Positions 41,312 through 50,706 are shown, counted from the stretch's first letter. The stretch: DNA of 64,000 bases from GCA-2720865 sp047630275 (GCA_047630275.1 JBLHVN010000003.1:1-64000); one strand, 5' to 3'. Translations and numbers: made by a program. The notes: generated by a model not told the origin, from the letters alone.

Positions 41312-42937
41312 ATGACAAAACCATCCATTGATTTGCCCATCATTAAGCTCTTCGGGGATCCAACAGAGAATTTTTACCAATTAGGTTTAAAAGATAAAAA
41401 CCGGCATATTTTAGTTCTTGACCATATTAATTCACTAATTAAGACGCCATGGAAGGGTATTAACTTAGTCGCAGGAGAAGTCTTAAAACAAGTCCTTGCA
41501 AGGACTCTTGCCAATTGTCCTCATTTTAAGAAAAATATTTCAGCTTATAGTGAAGGCTTAGGCACTCCCTTTGACGAAGTAGCCAGGGCCCTTCTCACAC
41601 CTGAACTCCTTAGCTTCATGAGCAAGTGGATTCCGGGCCTTCCCCCTGGCCTATTAGGATGTTCGAGTTATTTTTTCTGGGACGATAAACTTGCCTCCCC
41701 GGCTCATGGAAGGATTCTAGACTTTCCTCTCCTTGGCAGCTTTGATAAAGAAGAAAGAGTCATCATTACAAAGTTCAATAACTCCCCAAAGATATTCTCT
41801 TATGGTTCAGTTGGCATGCCCTATCCAGGCTTAACCGCCATGAACTCTGAAGGAGTTAGTTATGCTCTTCATCAAAAGTTTACGAACACCCTTAATCAAA
41901 ATGGAACTCCCATCTTTGAATTGGCCTTTCAATTAATGTCTAAAGTTGGGGATAAAGAGTCCGCTATCGAATTTTTAAAAAAGAACCAGAGCATTACTCC
42001 ATGGGGAATAAACCTAGGTTTTAGTGATGGCTCTGTTTTAACAGCTGAGTTATCAGGCACTGATTTATTTTATAGAGAACATCAATTAGAACCAGGCAAA
42101 GTAATTTATGTTAATAATAAACTTGAAAACAGCTCACTTGAACAAAAGGACTTCTTTCCCTATGGGCTTGATGAATTTAATCATTTAAGAGAAGAAGTTG
42201 CTTTAGAAAAAATAGATAAATTTCTCAATAAAAAAGAAGTTGATGATAAGAAAGTATTAAAGGTTATCTCCTCTCCTCTAATAAATAAAAGCTCTCCCCT
42301 AAGGCCTGATCCAACGACCATGTCTTCTCTTGGTATCTCTATTTTTAATCCTTCAAAAGGCAGGGCCCTTATCATTTCAAAAGAAGGCCCTAAGTATTTT
42401 AAAGGAGAAGCTTATAAGATAACTGACCTATGGAAAGAGGAAAGCATTTCAATTGAGCTTTACCAAGACAAAAAAACAGAACCAAAATATTGCCAAGGGA
42501 TGAGGCATCTTATGTTGGCCCAAGTTGCTTTTGATAAGGACGTAAAAGAAGACATCTATCATCATTTACAAATGTCGATTGAGTTTCTAAGTGAATATAA
42601 AGAAAGATACCTAGCGTCTTTTTTCTTTCTCATCTTTCAATACAAAGAAGAGAAGCATGAAAAGGTGAGAAGCAATCTTCTCGACCAATTCAAAGATCTT
42701 CGAGGGAATTTAACCCCTTACCTTGAAGACAATATCAGCCTTTTTATTTACCGATTAGAGCGTTTAACCAAGGTTGGATCAACTATTAGTGCTGAGAGCT
42801 TTAAGAATGAAAAGATAAAAACTCTTTATTTAGAAGAGGAGAAGATCCCTGACTTTCTCCTTCATAAGGCCACGGCCACATTGCTCAATCCTCGCATCGA
42901 TATGTGGGACTGCATCCATGCTCATATTAAGGCCTAA
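41312..42937 (+). CDS. C45-type Ntn hydrolase (acyltransferase/peptidase-like)
   Basis: 541 aa from the ATG at 41312 (TAGGTAA upstream). GLLGCSSYFFWD has the cysteine and context of the self-exposed N-terminal nucleophile in C45/acyl-CoA:6-APA acyltransferase-like proteins. It is followed by HGRILDFPL (the conserved RxxD) and PYPGLTAMNSEGVSYALH (the GxNExGxa-like strand). About 110 residues would be removed as a propeptide. The C-terminal 150 residues are helical. Substrate unknown; no signal peptide. Confidence 0.7.
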   Translation: MTKPSIDLPIIKLFGDPTENFYQLGLKDKNRHILVLDHINSLIKTPWKGINLVAGEVLKQVLARTLANCPHFKKNISAYSEGLGTPFDEVARALLTPELLSFMSKWIPGLPPGLLGCSSYFFWDDKLASPAHGRILDFPLLGSFDKEERVIITKFNNSPKIFSYGSVGMPYPGLTAMNSEGVSYALHQKFTNTLNQNGTPIFELAFQLMSKVGDKESAIEFLKKNQSITPWGINLGFSDGSVLTAELSGTDLFYREHQLEPGKVIYVNNKLENSSLEQKDFFPYGLDEFNHLREEVALEKIDKFLNKKEVDDKKVLKVISSPLINKSSPLRPDPTTMSSLGISIFNPSKGRALIISKEGPKYFKGEAYKITDLWKEESISIELYQDKKTEPKYCQGMRHLMLAQVAFDKDVKEDIYHHLQMSIEFLSEYKERYLASFFFLIFQYKEEKHEKVRSNLLDQFKDLRGNLTPYLEDNISLFIYRLERLTKVGSTISAESFKNEKIKTLYLEEEKIPDFLLHKATATLLNPRIDMWDCIHAHIKA

Positions 42938-43094
42938 ACGACCACTTTTTGAGTCACTAGCTTTAGAGTAAATCATAGTAAAAACAGATAGATAACTCTA
43001 AAACTATCCCCCATATTAATATCCCCTAATAATAAAGAAGTAAGGCGCTTATGCCGATAAGAAAAGAGAAACACTCCCCTATTTGGAGGGACGC

Positions 43095-45209
43095 ATTTTA
43101 AGAATTCTTTGCACCATTATTTCTAGCATTTTTATTTTGGGATCCACTCCCTTATTTGCAATGTGTGGTGGAGATGCCGCTAGGGCCTTTGAAAACAATT
43201 TAGTTACTTCACTTGACCCAAAAGTAAATGCCAGGCTGTTTTCAACCGCCGCTGATGGAACTAAGACTGAATCCTTACTTCAAATTGTCGTTGATCCTAC
43301 TACAGGTTTAGCAAAATTCAAAAAAGGTGATGAGTTTGTAAAGATAGGCCCTAACGATACCATGAGGTTTTGGAAAACAGATGCCAAAAATGTTCGAATT
43401 GAGCGCTATATAACCGCCGATGCTAAAGGCCAAAAAGCTGTTAATTCTTTCTTCTCTAAATCCACAAAGGGCAATGTTTCTCCAGATGAAGCAACTCAAT
43501 TAGGTCAGCAATTTAAAAAGTTAAGCGCCGATGAGCAGGCCAACTTAGTTGGTGGAATTGAGAACAAGCTTCGTAAAGGTCAAGAGATCACAGAAGCTGA
43601 ATTTCTTATTGCCGTTAAAGGTCAAACTGGCTGGAGAACTTTAGACGGACTTCTCCCTACTCATCTTTCTACTTTACAAGATGCCTACCGCTCTGGAGAC
43701 ATTACAAAAGTCTTTGGTAAATTAGTAGAAGGCTGGAAGGATTCAAATTCAGTTGTTACAAAAAGCCGCTTAAGCAGGGTCTACTCTCTGTTAGAAGATC
43801 AGTTTAAAAACAGACCTCCAAGAGTGATTCCTCCTACTAACCAAGCAAGTCGCGCTCTGGCAGATCAAAGCTCTAAAGCAGGCAAGGGCACAGGAGCTCT
43901 TATTGAGCCTCCTCAAAAAGGATTAACCACTAAGACACCAGGCACTGAAGTAGCTGAGCGAGGAGCTTTAACCGGAGAGCTTTTAGACCCTCCTTCAGAC
44001 TTAGTTCCCTCTGTTCCAAGAAAAGCATTAGACAGTCCCTTTATAGAAGGTCAGCTTGTTGATAGGCCACCTCAAGGAAAGTTAGACCTCCCCGCCACAG
44101 AAAAGCTTCCTGCAAAGATTGAAGCTAATACCAAAACACCAAGCACGGGAAATGGTGAACAACTAGAATTAGACCTCCCTGGTGGTAAAGTCGCAGATGC
44201 ACCTAACCCAACTAAAGCTGGTGCTGGATCTACTGACACTCCAGCACAACTCGAACTAGAGTTAACTGGCGGAAAAGCAGCAGACAACGCAGATGTCCCA
44301 AAAACACCAAGAGATAATACGAGAAGATCCTCTGATACAGGAAATGCTCCAAAGCAAGGAGAGCTTCCTTTAGAGAGCAATCCTAAACAGCTTGAACTTG
44401 CTTTAAAAGGCGGGCAAACAGCTGAAGAGATTGCTGCTGCCGCTTCTAAACAAAACAGATTTCTTAGCGCTTTAAAAAATAATAAGCTTATTAAACCAGT
44501 AACCTTGGCCCTCCTTGGAGGGACTGATTTAGCTAGATGCTTTATCAATCCTGAATGTAAGTTAGATACTGTATTAGGAATCATCGGTTTAAAGCCAACA
44601 CTAGAGAGTATAAAAAAGGAATATAGCTTTTCAGTAAAAGCTGAAGAAGTTGATGGCGCTATAAACTGTACTTATAAGATCACAAAGAAATTAGCTAGTG
44701 ATGCAAGTCCAAAGGCCATTGAAAACCAAGAGGTCAATGATAAACTCTTTGCTAGCCAACACTTAACAGTCACTTGGGATCCATCAGATAGTCTTAAAGG
44801 TGGTAAAACAACTAGTGGACTTTGTAAGGATAACTCACCTTGCTCTATAGAAAAGGAATTAGCTCAATCAGATGTCCATGTAGGCTATAATGCGAAACTT
44901 TTAATAGGAGAAGAGGAAGCTTTCTCAGACCCCGCTTGTAAGAATAAAGGTGAAGCAAAACCAGTAGTAACTGAAAAAGAAGAAGAAGAAAAAGAAGAAA
45001 CCGGAGAAGGTCTATCTTCAAACGTCGAAGACCTAGATCATTATAAAGCTGATGAGAAAGAAGGCGACGAGCGCGCCCCAGCGGCCTTTAACCCTGACCC
45101 ATGGAATATCTTAGGCGGTAATACTGGAAAGAAATTTCCCCTAACACCACCGCAACCATTAATTGCTCCAAGAAACCCGACTATGTATGTGACTCCAGGT
45201 TATTATTAA
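43095..45209 (+). CDS. Large secreted repeat protein, possibly ATT-initiated
   Basis: About 704 aa. The signal peptide (LRILCTIISSIFILGSTPLFAMC) is clear. GGAGGG (43085-43090) sits 4 nt before ATT at 43095, while the only upstream alternative, TTG 43083, has no ribosome-binding site. The middle (260-460) is low-complexity Pro/Lys/Gly/Thr with repeats: (G)xLx(D/E)PP three times and QLEL(D/E/A)LxGGKxAD three times. A cysteine-containing domain (about 480-620) follows, then an acidic Glu/Lys tail and a Pro-rich end. Family unknown. Confidence 0.7.
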   Translation: MLRILCTIISSIFILGSTPLFAMCGGDAARAFENNLVTSLDPKVNARLFSTAADGTKTESLLQIVVDPTTGLAKFKKGDEFVKIGPNDTMRFWKTDAKNVRIERYITADAKGQKAVNSFFSKSTKGNVSPDEATQLGQQFKKLSADEQANLVGGIENKLRKGQEITEAEFLIAVKGQTGWRTLDGLLPTHLSTLQDAYRSGDITKVFGKLVEGWKDSNSVVTKSRLSRVYSLLEDQFKNRPPRVIPPTNQASRALADQSSKAGKGTGALIEPPQKGLTTKTPGTEVAERGALTGELLDPPSDLVPSVPRKALDSPFIEGQLVDRPPQGKLDLPATEKLPAKIEANTKTPSTGNGEQLELDLPGGKVADAPNPTKAGAGSTDTPAQLELELTGGKAADNADVPKTPRDNTRRSSDTGNAPKQGELPLESNPKQLELALKGGQTAEEIAAAASKQNRFLSALKNNKLIKPVTLALLGGTDLARCFINPECKLDTVLGIIGLKPTLESIKKEYSFSVKAEEVDGAINCTYKITKKLASDASPKAIENQEVNDKLFASQHLTVTWDPSDSLKGGKTTSGLCKDNSPCSIEKELAQSDVHVGYNAKLLIGEEEAFSDPACKNKGEAKPVVTEKEEEEKEETGEGLSSNVEDLDHYKADEKEGDERAPAAFNPDPWNILGGNTGKKFPLTPPQPLIAPRNPTMYVTPGYY

Positions 45210-45631
45210 GGTCTGCTGTCCATATCTTTTACTCTAGCTTCAAGAATTTCTACCTTTTCAAGAAGATCAATAATGCGATTCTTTAAGGTTTTTAATTGTC
45301 CCCTCGACTCCTCTGCATATTTTTTCTTAGCGTAATCTTCTCCTGTAGAGACTTCGGCTATCTTAGCTTCAAGTTTTTTAAACTTTGATTCAAGGTTACT
45401 TTCCATTTCTTGCCTGAGCTTTTCTTCTAAGGCCTTTAGATCTTTCTTAAAATCTTTTTTCATATCAGTATGAATCTTTGCTAGTGAGCTTGAGAGGCTG
45501 CTTAGATAAGTTTCTAACTTTCCAATTCTTTCATACTTATTCTCCCCTTCATTACTTCTGTCTTTGTATGAAAGGTCATCGGCCAAAGCGTATTGCCCGG
45601 ATAAAATGATAATAATAAATAACTTAAACAC
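45206..45631 (-). CDS. Secreted coiled-coil protein, 141 aa
   Basis: GTG start behind GAGGAG. Signal peptide MFKLFIIIILSGQYALA, then nearly continuous coiled coil (30-138) with Lys/Glu heptads. No family recognised. It converges on the repeat protein with a 4-nt overlap. A periplasmic trimeric or dimeric rod is likely. Confidence 0.65.
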   Translation of the reverse strand: MFKLFIIIILSGQYALADDLSYKDRSNEGENKYERIGKLETYLSSLSSSLAKIHTDMKKDFKKDLKALEEKLRQEMESNLESKFKKLEAKIAEVSTGEDYAKKKYAEESRGQLKTLKNRIIDLLEKVEILEARVKDMDSRP

Positions 45632-45751
45632 GTGTTTCTCCTCGCTTGAATCTATTTTAACGAGTTTCTAAAACATGTCCACGAGTTAGGACTCCGACTA
45701 AAAACTGGACAAGCACCTCCTTCAAAGCCGCGTACTTTCAGTAACTTAGCT

Positions 45752-45767
45752 TGGCAGACATATTGCA
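45752..45767 (+). promoter_or_regulatory. Sigma54-type -24/-12 promoter
   Basis: TGGCAG-ACATA-TTGCA has the invariant GG (45753-45754) and GC (45765-45766) with exactly 10 bp between them, matching TGGCAC-N5-TTGCA except one base. A start near 45778 gives a leader of about 26 nt before the ATG at 45804, which has GTGAGGAA upstream. An enhancer site was not identified. Confidence 0.6.
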
Positions 45768-45803
45768 AATAGATTAGAAACAAAACTTATAAGTGAGGAA
45801 AAT

Positions 45804-46202
45804 ATGAAGATGATCTTAATCCTTTTAGGGCTATCAATGGGGAGCTTAAACGCTGCTGTTGTTAAGAGCTTTGATGATGCTAAAGAATGTACCCGCTATA
45901 GCCTAAAGCACCCTCAAAAAGGAGAAAAGCTTCATTTTGAAGAAGGAGAATCCCTTCATTTAAAAGGAACTATCTACGGATTTTCATTTGAAAACCTATC
46001 CATCAATTTTGACGAAAGAAGCGCTAGCTTTGAAACTAAGATCAGAAAGTTTGGTCTAAACAAGTCTCTTGGAAAGGTAGTCATGCATGCGGATCATGAG
46101 AGATTCAACGAAGCACTAAATAGAGTCAATAAGTCAGTCGCTACAATGGATGAAGTTTGTATTAACCGTAAAGGTGAACTCGTCGACTTCGTTCTTCCTT
46201 AG
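45804..46202 (+). CDS. Small secreted protein, 132 aa
   Basis: Signal peptide MKMILILLGLSMGSLNA; the mature 115 residues are mixed alpha/beta with two cysteines. No family recognised. It is preceded by a good sigma54-type promoter, so its expression is probably controlled by an enhancer-binding activator. It is monocistronic, converging on a hydrolase gene 3 nt away. Confidence 0.65.
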   Translation: MKMILILLGLSMGSLNAAVVKSFDDAKECTRYSLKHPQKGEKLHFEEGESLHLKGTIYGFSFENLSINFDERSASFETKIRKFGLNKSLGKVVMHADHERFNEALNRVNKSVATMDEVCINRKGELVDFVLP

Positions 46203-46205
46203 AAG

Positions 46206-47420
46206 TTAGATCTTGGGGCCAAAGGCTAGATCAAAAAGCTTATCAAACCAGGTCCCAAAACCCCTGATTCCCCAATGGCCTCCAAAAGGGATCAACAATA
46301 ATCTTTCTTCTTCAATATGTAATTCTTGAAAGACTTCTGGCACATTCAAAAAATCATCCATACTAGTGAGAATTCTTAATCTGTTATAGCCATTATCCTT
46401 GGCAAGGTTAACCCAGGTATCTATCCTTCCCCACTTAGAACCAAGAAGCAATTTACCGCCAGGGTTATAAGTATCGTAGAACCGGGCAAAGTTCATATTC
46501 ATACGCCAATTCTTATAGCCTTTCTTAGGTATCGAATTAAGTGAATTTAACTCATCAAAGAGATGAATGCTTCTAATCATATGAGAATGAAACCCGCTAT
46601 GAATGGTAAGAAGTTTCGCTTTTTCTAAAAGGCCCTGACCGAGATCCTCTTGAGAGTCACTGCGGCAAATCCTCCAGTAGCTAGGAATTAAACTGATAAG
46701 TTTTGAGTTCAGCCCTTCTCTCACTTCAGCCATATAGCCATCAAGGTGCTTCATAGTTTGTGACCAAATCATGGGGGCTGCAATTGAAGTTGCTGTACCT
46801 GTAAGGACAGGGCTCCCAGAAATTGAGTCGAGGCCTGCCACCATAGCCGTTAAGTAACCACCACCAGAAATTCCCATTACGGATACTTCATCAATGAGCA
46901 GCCCACGGTTTTTAAGCTTAGAGACCGCTGAGCGAATGGCCATATAAATGGCCTCCCCTTCTTTCACAAAGGAGCCCATAGTAAAATAGGGACGTTCTTT
47001 TATAAACTCTAATCCCCATGGATTAGGTAAGGTTACAACATGATAACCTCTAGCGAAGAATCTTTTTGCCATCCTCACGGGCTGAGGTGATTGAGTTGTC
47101 GTAAAGGCACCAGGTAAGACGATCATCAGTTTCGCTGGAATAATCCGCTCATCTTTATTTTGAAGGACAAAAACGGAATTTAAGCGCCCAGAGTTCATAG
47201 TTTCCACGCGGACTCGATGCTTTTCAATAACAGCTTCTTTTATTTCTTTGTACTTGAGCTTATCCACCTTACAGGCCCCAAGCATAGTTGAAGCAAAGGG
47301 GTCTTTGTAACTAGTTCTAAGAGTGTTTAGATGGCCTCTTGTTTTTGGACTCCACCACTTTGAAGCAATAGCTGGCTTTGAAACACAAAACAAAAATAGG
47401 ATTGCGATAGCAACCTTCAT
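46206..47420 (-). CDS. Secreted alpha/beta hydrolase
   Basis: About 404 aa from ATG 47420 (GGGG 7 nt upstream), which begins a clean signal peptide MKVAIAILFLFCVSKPAIA; the frame extends to 47483. LMIVLPGAFTTTQSP is the first strand/oxyanion region, VSVMGISGGGYLTAM the nucleophile elbow GxSGG, and PFGGHWGIRGFG the late histidine. This is the alpha/beta-hydrolase fold, esterase or lipase like; substrate unknown. Confidence 0.8.
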   Translation of the reverse strand: MKVAIAILFLFCVSKPAIASKWWSPKTRGHLNTLRTSYKDPFASTMLGACKVDKLKYKEIKEAVIEKHRVRVETMNSGRLNSVFVLQNKDERIIPAKLMIVLPGAFTTTQSPQPVRMAKRFFARGYHVVTLPNPWGLEFIKERPYFTMGSFVKEGEAIYMAIRSAVSKLKNRGLLIDEVSVMGISGGGYLTAMVAGLDSISGSPVLTGTATSIAAPMIWSQTMKHLDGYMAEVREGLNSKLISLIPSYWRICRSDSQEDLGQGLLEKAKLLTIHSGFHSHMIRSIHLFDELNSLNSIPKKGYKNWRMNMNFARFYDTYNPGGKLLLGSKWGRIDTWVNLAKDNGYNRLRILTSMDDFLNVPEVFQELHIEEERLLLIPFGGHWGIRGFGTWFDKLFDLAFGPKI

Positions 47421-47470
47421 GAATAGACCCCGAATTTTTATGTTAAGTTTGTTTAACATAGGTCTAAGAC

Positions 47471-47500
47471 TTGAAGATGGCAATGCATGACGGCTAGAAT
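47471..47500 (+). promoter_or_regulatory. Sigma70-type promoter of the beta-lactamase-family gene
   Basis: TTGAAG (47471-47476), 18-bp spacer, TAGAAT (47495-47500). The ATG follows 9 nt later with AGAAGG just before it, so the untranslated leader would be only 2-4 nt. Confidence 0.5.
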
Positions 47501-47509
47501 AGAAGGACT

Positions 47510-48604
47510 ATGAAAATACTACTTCTCTTTTTGATAATATTTCAAGCACATGCCGCGGCGCAGCCTTGGGTAAAAACCACCCCCAAAGCTGCTGGGGTTA
47601 AGAGCTCTGAATGGGATGCATTTCTTAGCTACGCCAAGAGCACTGAGCATGGCTTTTCAACCAATGCTTTAATGGTCATTTATAAGGGTCAGCTCATTGA
47701 ACATTCTACTTTCAATGGATTTAAAAAAGGTCAAACCCATAGGCAGTGGTCCGTTAGCAAAAGCATCACAAGCACTCTCATAGGGATCGCCATTAAAAAA
47801 GGGCTTCTCACTTTAGAGACCCCAGTTAAGAAGTATTATCCCCTTCATAAAGACACAAAATACAGCCCCGTTTTAAAAGAGCTTCTAGGTATGAGCTCAG
47901 GTCTTGACTGGAATGAAGGCTATGAGTCTAATCCTTTAAAAAGTAGTGTTATAGCGATGCTTTACACTGAAGGCTATAAAGACATGGCCAGCTTTACAGC
48001 GGCCCGCCCCTTTAGGGCCATTCCTGGAGAGAAGTTCTATTACTCAAGTGGTGAGACCAACCTTATCATGGGAATGCTTAAGAAAACCATGGGACAAAAT
48101 GACTACGCCAATTATCCATGGAGCCAACTCTTTGATCCCATGGGTATTAAGAGTGCGACTTGGGAAAGAGATGGATCTGATACCTTTGTCGGATCGAGTT
48201 ATTTATATATGGCCCCTGAAGACTTGGCCTTGATCGGTATGCTCTATTTAAACAATGGAGTCTTTAAGGGAAAAAGATTTTTGAGTAAAGAATGGGTTAA
48301 GTTCTCCTATCAACTATCTAATCCCTTTTTTAAATACACCAAAGAAAAGATAGACGATAGTAAAAACAAGAGAGTTGAAACCTATGGGGCTCAGTGGTGG
48401 CTAAATGCCGACGTTCCAGGCTTTCCTAACTCTCATCCTTATCCAGGTCTTCCTACAGACGCCTACATGGCCCTAGGTCATCACGGGCAGATCCTGCTCA
48501 TCGTTCCAAGTAAGAAACTAGTTCTTGTAAGAAACGGAGCCGATAAAGAATCTAAGCTTGATAGGGTTAAGTTCTTTGATCTTTTAACAAAGGCATTGCC
48601 GTGA
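47510..48604 (+). CDS. Serine hydrolase of the beta-lactamase/esterase family
   Basis: 364 aa with signal peptide (..FQAHAA). WSVSKSITSTLIG supplies the SxxK active site, YYSSGETNLIMG the tyrosine motif and LGHHGQI the third motif in the HxG position. The pattern is that of class C beta-lactamase-like esterases and 6-aminohexanoate hydrolases rather than true resistance enzymes. It probably acts in the periplasm. It is coupled to the next gene by a GTGA overlap. Confidence 0.82.
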   Translation: MKILLLFLIIFQAHAAAQPWVKTTPKAAGVKSSEWDAFLSYAKSTEHGFSTNALMVIYKGQLIEHSTFNGFKKGQTHRQWSVSKSITSTLIGIAIKKGLLTLETPVKKYYPLHKDTKYSPVLKELLGMSSGLDWNEGYESNPLKSSVIAMLYTEGYKDMASFTAARPFRAIPGEKFYYSSGETNLIMGMLKKTMGQNDYANYPWSQLFDPMGIKSATWERDGSDTFVGSSYLYMAPEDLALIGMLYLNNGVFKGKRFLSKEWVKFSYQLSNPFFKYTKEKIDDSKNKRVETYGAQWWLNADVPGFPNSHPYPGLPTDAYMALGHHGQILLIVPSKKLVLVRNGADKESKLDRVKFFDLLTKALP

Positions 48605-48870
48605 AAATAATAGGACTTATTTTTCTCCTCTTTTTAAGTGGCTGTAAATTTCCGAAAGCAGTTTCGGCTTTTTATGCCAAAGAGGTTTGTTCTTGTTTGT
48701 TTGTTGTAGGGCAAGAAAAAGAGTATTGCCACGAGTACGGAAAACAAATCATTCCTATTTGGACCAAGGAAATTGATCTAAAAGAAAAAACAGTCAAGTC
48801 CTATGGACTATGGGAATCAACCAAAGCACGCTTTATATCAAGGCGTGCTGGTTGCATCATAGAGAAATAA
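48601..48870 (+). CDS. Small lipoprotein, 89 aa
   Basis: GTG start overlapping the previous stop. Signal sequence MKIIGLIFLLFLSGC with lipobox LSGC (Cys15). Four further cysteines (CSC, YC, GC) in about 70 residues suggest disulfides. Family not recognised. It is the middle gene of a three-gene block with a serine hydrolase and a CPBP-type membrane protein. Confidence 0.65.
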   Translation: MKIIGLIFLLFLSGCKFPKAVSAFYAKEVCSCLFVVGQEKEYCHEYGKQIIPIWTKEIDLKEKTVKSYGLWESTKARFISRRAGCIIEK

Positions 48871-48871
48871 T

Positions 48872-49624
48872 ATGAATCAAATCTTAAAAAGATACTTACC
48901 ACCCATTTTTTTCCAAGAAAAAGGTTTAAGAAGCGCTCTCACAATAGTTTTAATCGCTTCTATCATGCTCATCATCGAGTACTACGGTTGGCAGGGCCCC
49001 TTTTTTCGTTTCGCTAAAGGAAGCAGCTTCTTTAGATTTGAAGAGAAAAATACTGTTATCTTAATGGCCCAGCTATATACCTCAACTTCCTTTGCCATCT
49101 TCTTTTTCTTAATCCCCCTTCTCTTTAATTATTTTCTACCAATTGATAAAGAAGATAACTCTGTTGGCCTAGGCCTACCGCCAAAGGGAGGCTTACTTAA
49201 AGACTATCTTCCATTGGTTCTCATCATGCTTCCGGTCTTATGGATTGCTTGCTCAAGACCAAGTTTTTATCAGTTCTATCCCCTCTATAAGCCTGAATCT
49301 CTCAAGATGCTTCTTGTCTACGAATTGATCTACCTGACTCAATTTGTTTCTGTGGAGTTCTTTTTTAGAGGCTTTGGTGTATTCCGTTTAGAAAAACTCT
49401 GCCCAGGCTATGGAGTTTTACTCATGGTAATCCCCTATTCCTTTGTCCATATCCATAAGCCATTTGGAGAGGCAGTGGGAAGTATCTTTGCAGGGATCAT
49501 CCTTGGTAGGCTTGCCTTAAAGTCTAATTCGATTTGGCCAGGAGTCCTTGTCCACGCTTGTATTGCCTTAAGCGCGGATCTTTTTAGCCTCTTTCATTCA
49601 GGTCGATTAGCTCAGATACTTTAA
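48872..49624 (+). CDS. CPBP family intramembrane protease-like protein
   Basis: 250 aa with about seven helices. FVSVEFFFRGFGVF corresponds to the EExxxR motif, but the first Glu is Val; SFVHIHKP gives the FxxxH-type motif 2 and WPGVLVHACIALSADLF motif 3/4. Loss of one of the two glutamates raises doubt about activity, though the pattern occurs in several subfamilies. Targets unknown. Its stop overlaps the convergent Rieske gene by 18 nt. Confidence 0.8.
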   Translation: MNQILKRYLPPIFFQEKGLRSALTIVLIASIMLIIEYYGWQGPFFRFAKGSSFFRFEEKNTVILMAQLYTSTSFAIFFFLIPLLFNYFLPIDKEDNSVGLGLPPKGGLLKDYLPLVLIMLPVLWIACSRPSFYQFYPLYKPESLKMLLVYELIYLTQFVSVEFFFRGFGVFRLEKLCPGYGVLLMVIPYSFVHIHKPFGEAVGSIFAGIILGRLALKSNSIWPGVLVHACIALSADLFSLFHSGRLAQIL

Positions 49625-50665
49625 GAGAGCTTCTTTTAGTTTTTGATGAAATGAATACATAGGCTTTTCAAACTGAGGAGCGTAGACCCCTTGATCATAG
49701 ACCTCAGAGTTTAAACCCGTTTGAACCATTTGGCAGATATCCATATCCTCTAATTGCACTTGATGACTGGCCCTAAGGGACTCTTCTAAATCAACGGGCT
49801 CTTCTTCGTGAAAATATTCAAAGATGACCTTACAATTATTTTCATCAATAGGAACAGCAAGGTTTGTATCCATCCACTTTCCATACCGATTGATCATAAG
49901 ATTAGGAAACATCCATGTATACTCGCTTCTTCCTTCAACTCGCCCAGTGTTTTCACTATCACAGCTTTGAATACTATAAGAATCAAAGATATTTGTTTTA
50001 TATGAATCTAAAGAGAGATCTGAGGCTAAGTCAGGGTGCATATGGGATACATGATAACCTCCATCTAAATAGTTATCGACAAAGACTTTCCAATTACACG
50101 GTATCTCGTACTCAATACGTTTTACGAAATTTAAATTTTTATAAAGCCTTCGATTCAAATGCTCTTCAATGCCACTATTAAACTCAGGGGTCTCACTAGA
50201 TCCGAAGTAGAGAAAAATAAAGTTCCCTATCACTTTAAGTGGAATTGGTTTTAGATTTAAGTCTTTTTGATGAATATTAAGGATGCTCCCGGCCTTTGGG
50301 ATCTTCTTTAACTTGCCTTCTAGGCTGTATTCCCAGCCATGATAAGGACAAACAAGCTTCTTTGCATTTCCAGAGCCTCTTGCTACGCAAGTTCCATGGT
50401 GAGAGCAAACATTATAGAAAGCTTTAAACTCTCCTTCTTGCCTTATTAGAACGTAAGGCTTGGTGCCAACGATGGAAGTTATATAATCACCTTCATTTGG
50501 CAAACTTTGAGAATAGGCCCCCATGCTCCAACCGTTAAAGATGGCTTTTTTTTCTAATTGGTGAAAATCTTTATCTCGGTACCATGAAGCTGGTGGCGTA
50601 AAGGCGTTCTCGACATCAAGAGTGTCATCAAATCTTTGAATTTCTTTTAATAAGTTTTCTTTCAT
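49607..50665 (-). CDS. Rieske non-haem iron oxygenase, alpha subunit
   Basis: 352 aa. The Rieske domain has VCSHHGTCVARG and VCPYHGWEY (CxH...CxxH) for the 2Fe-2S cluster. The catalytic domain has FVDNYLDGGYHVSHMHPDL with the two histidines of the facial triad. Similar to aromatic-ring or quaternary-amine oxygenases. No reductase or beta subunit is adjacent. Substrate not predictable. Confidence 0.88.
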   Translation of the reverse strand: MKENLLKEIQRFDDTLDVENAFTPPASWYRDKDFHQLEKKAIFNGWSMGAYSQSLPNEGDYITSIVGTKPYVLIRQEGEFKAFYNVCSHHGTCVARGSGNAKKLVCPYHGWEYSLEGKLKKIPKAGSILNIHQKDLNLKPIPLKVIGNFIFLYFGSSETPEFNSGIEEHLNRRLYKNLNFVKRIEYEIPCNWKVFVDNYLDGGYHVSHMHPDLASDLSLDSYKTNIFDSYSIQSCDSENTGRVEGRSEYTWMFPNLMINRYGKWMDTNLAVPIDENNCKVIFEYFHEEEPVDLEESLRASHQVQLEDMDICQMVQTGLNSEVYDQGVYAPQFEKPMYSFHQKLKEALLKYLS

Positions 50666-50706
50666 GATGTCCTAGAATAAAGAAAAGGACATTATAGGGT
50701 CTAGGT

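Noticed and set aside
44072..44584. 170-aa minus-strand frame opposite the repeat protein
   Set aside because: A shadow of the low-complexity Pro/Gly/Lys region; the plus frame has signal peptide and ribosome-binding site.
47510..48604. Antibiotic-resistance beta-lactamase
   Set aside because: Motifs fit the broad class C-like esterase family; nothing specific to resistance enzymes was seen.
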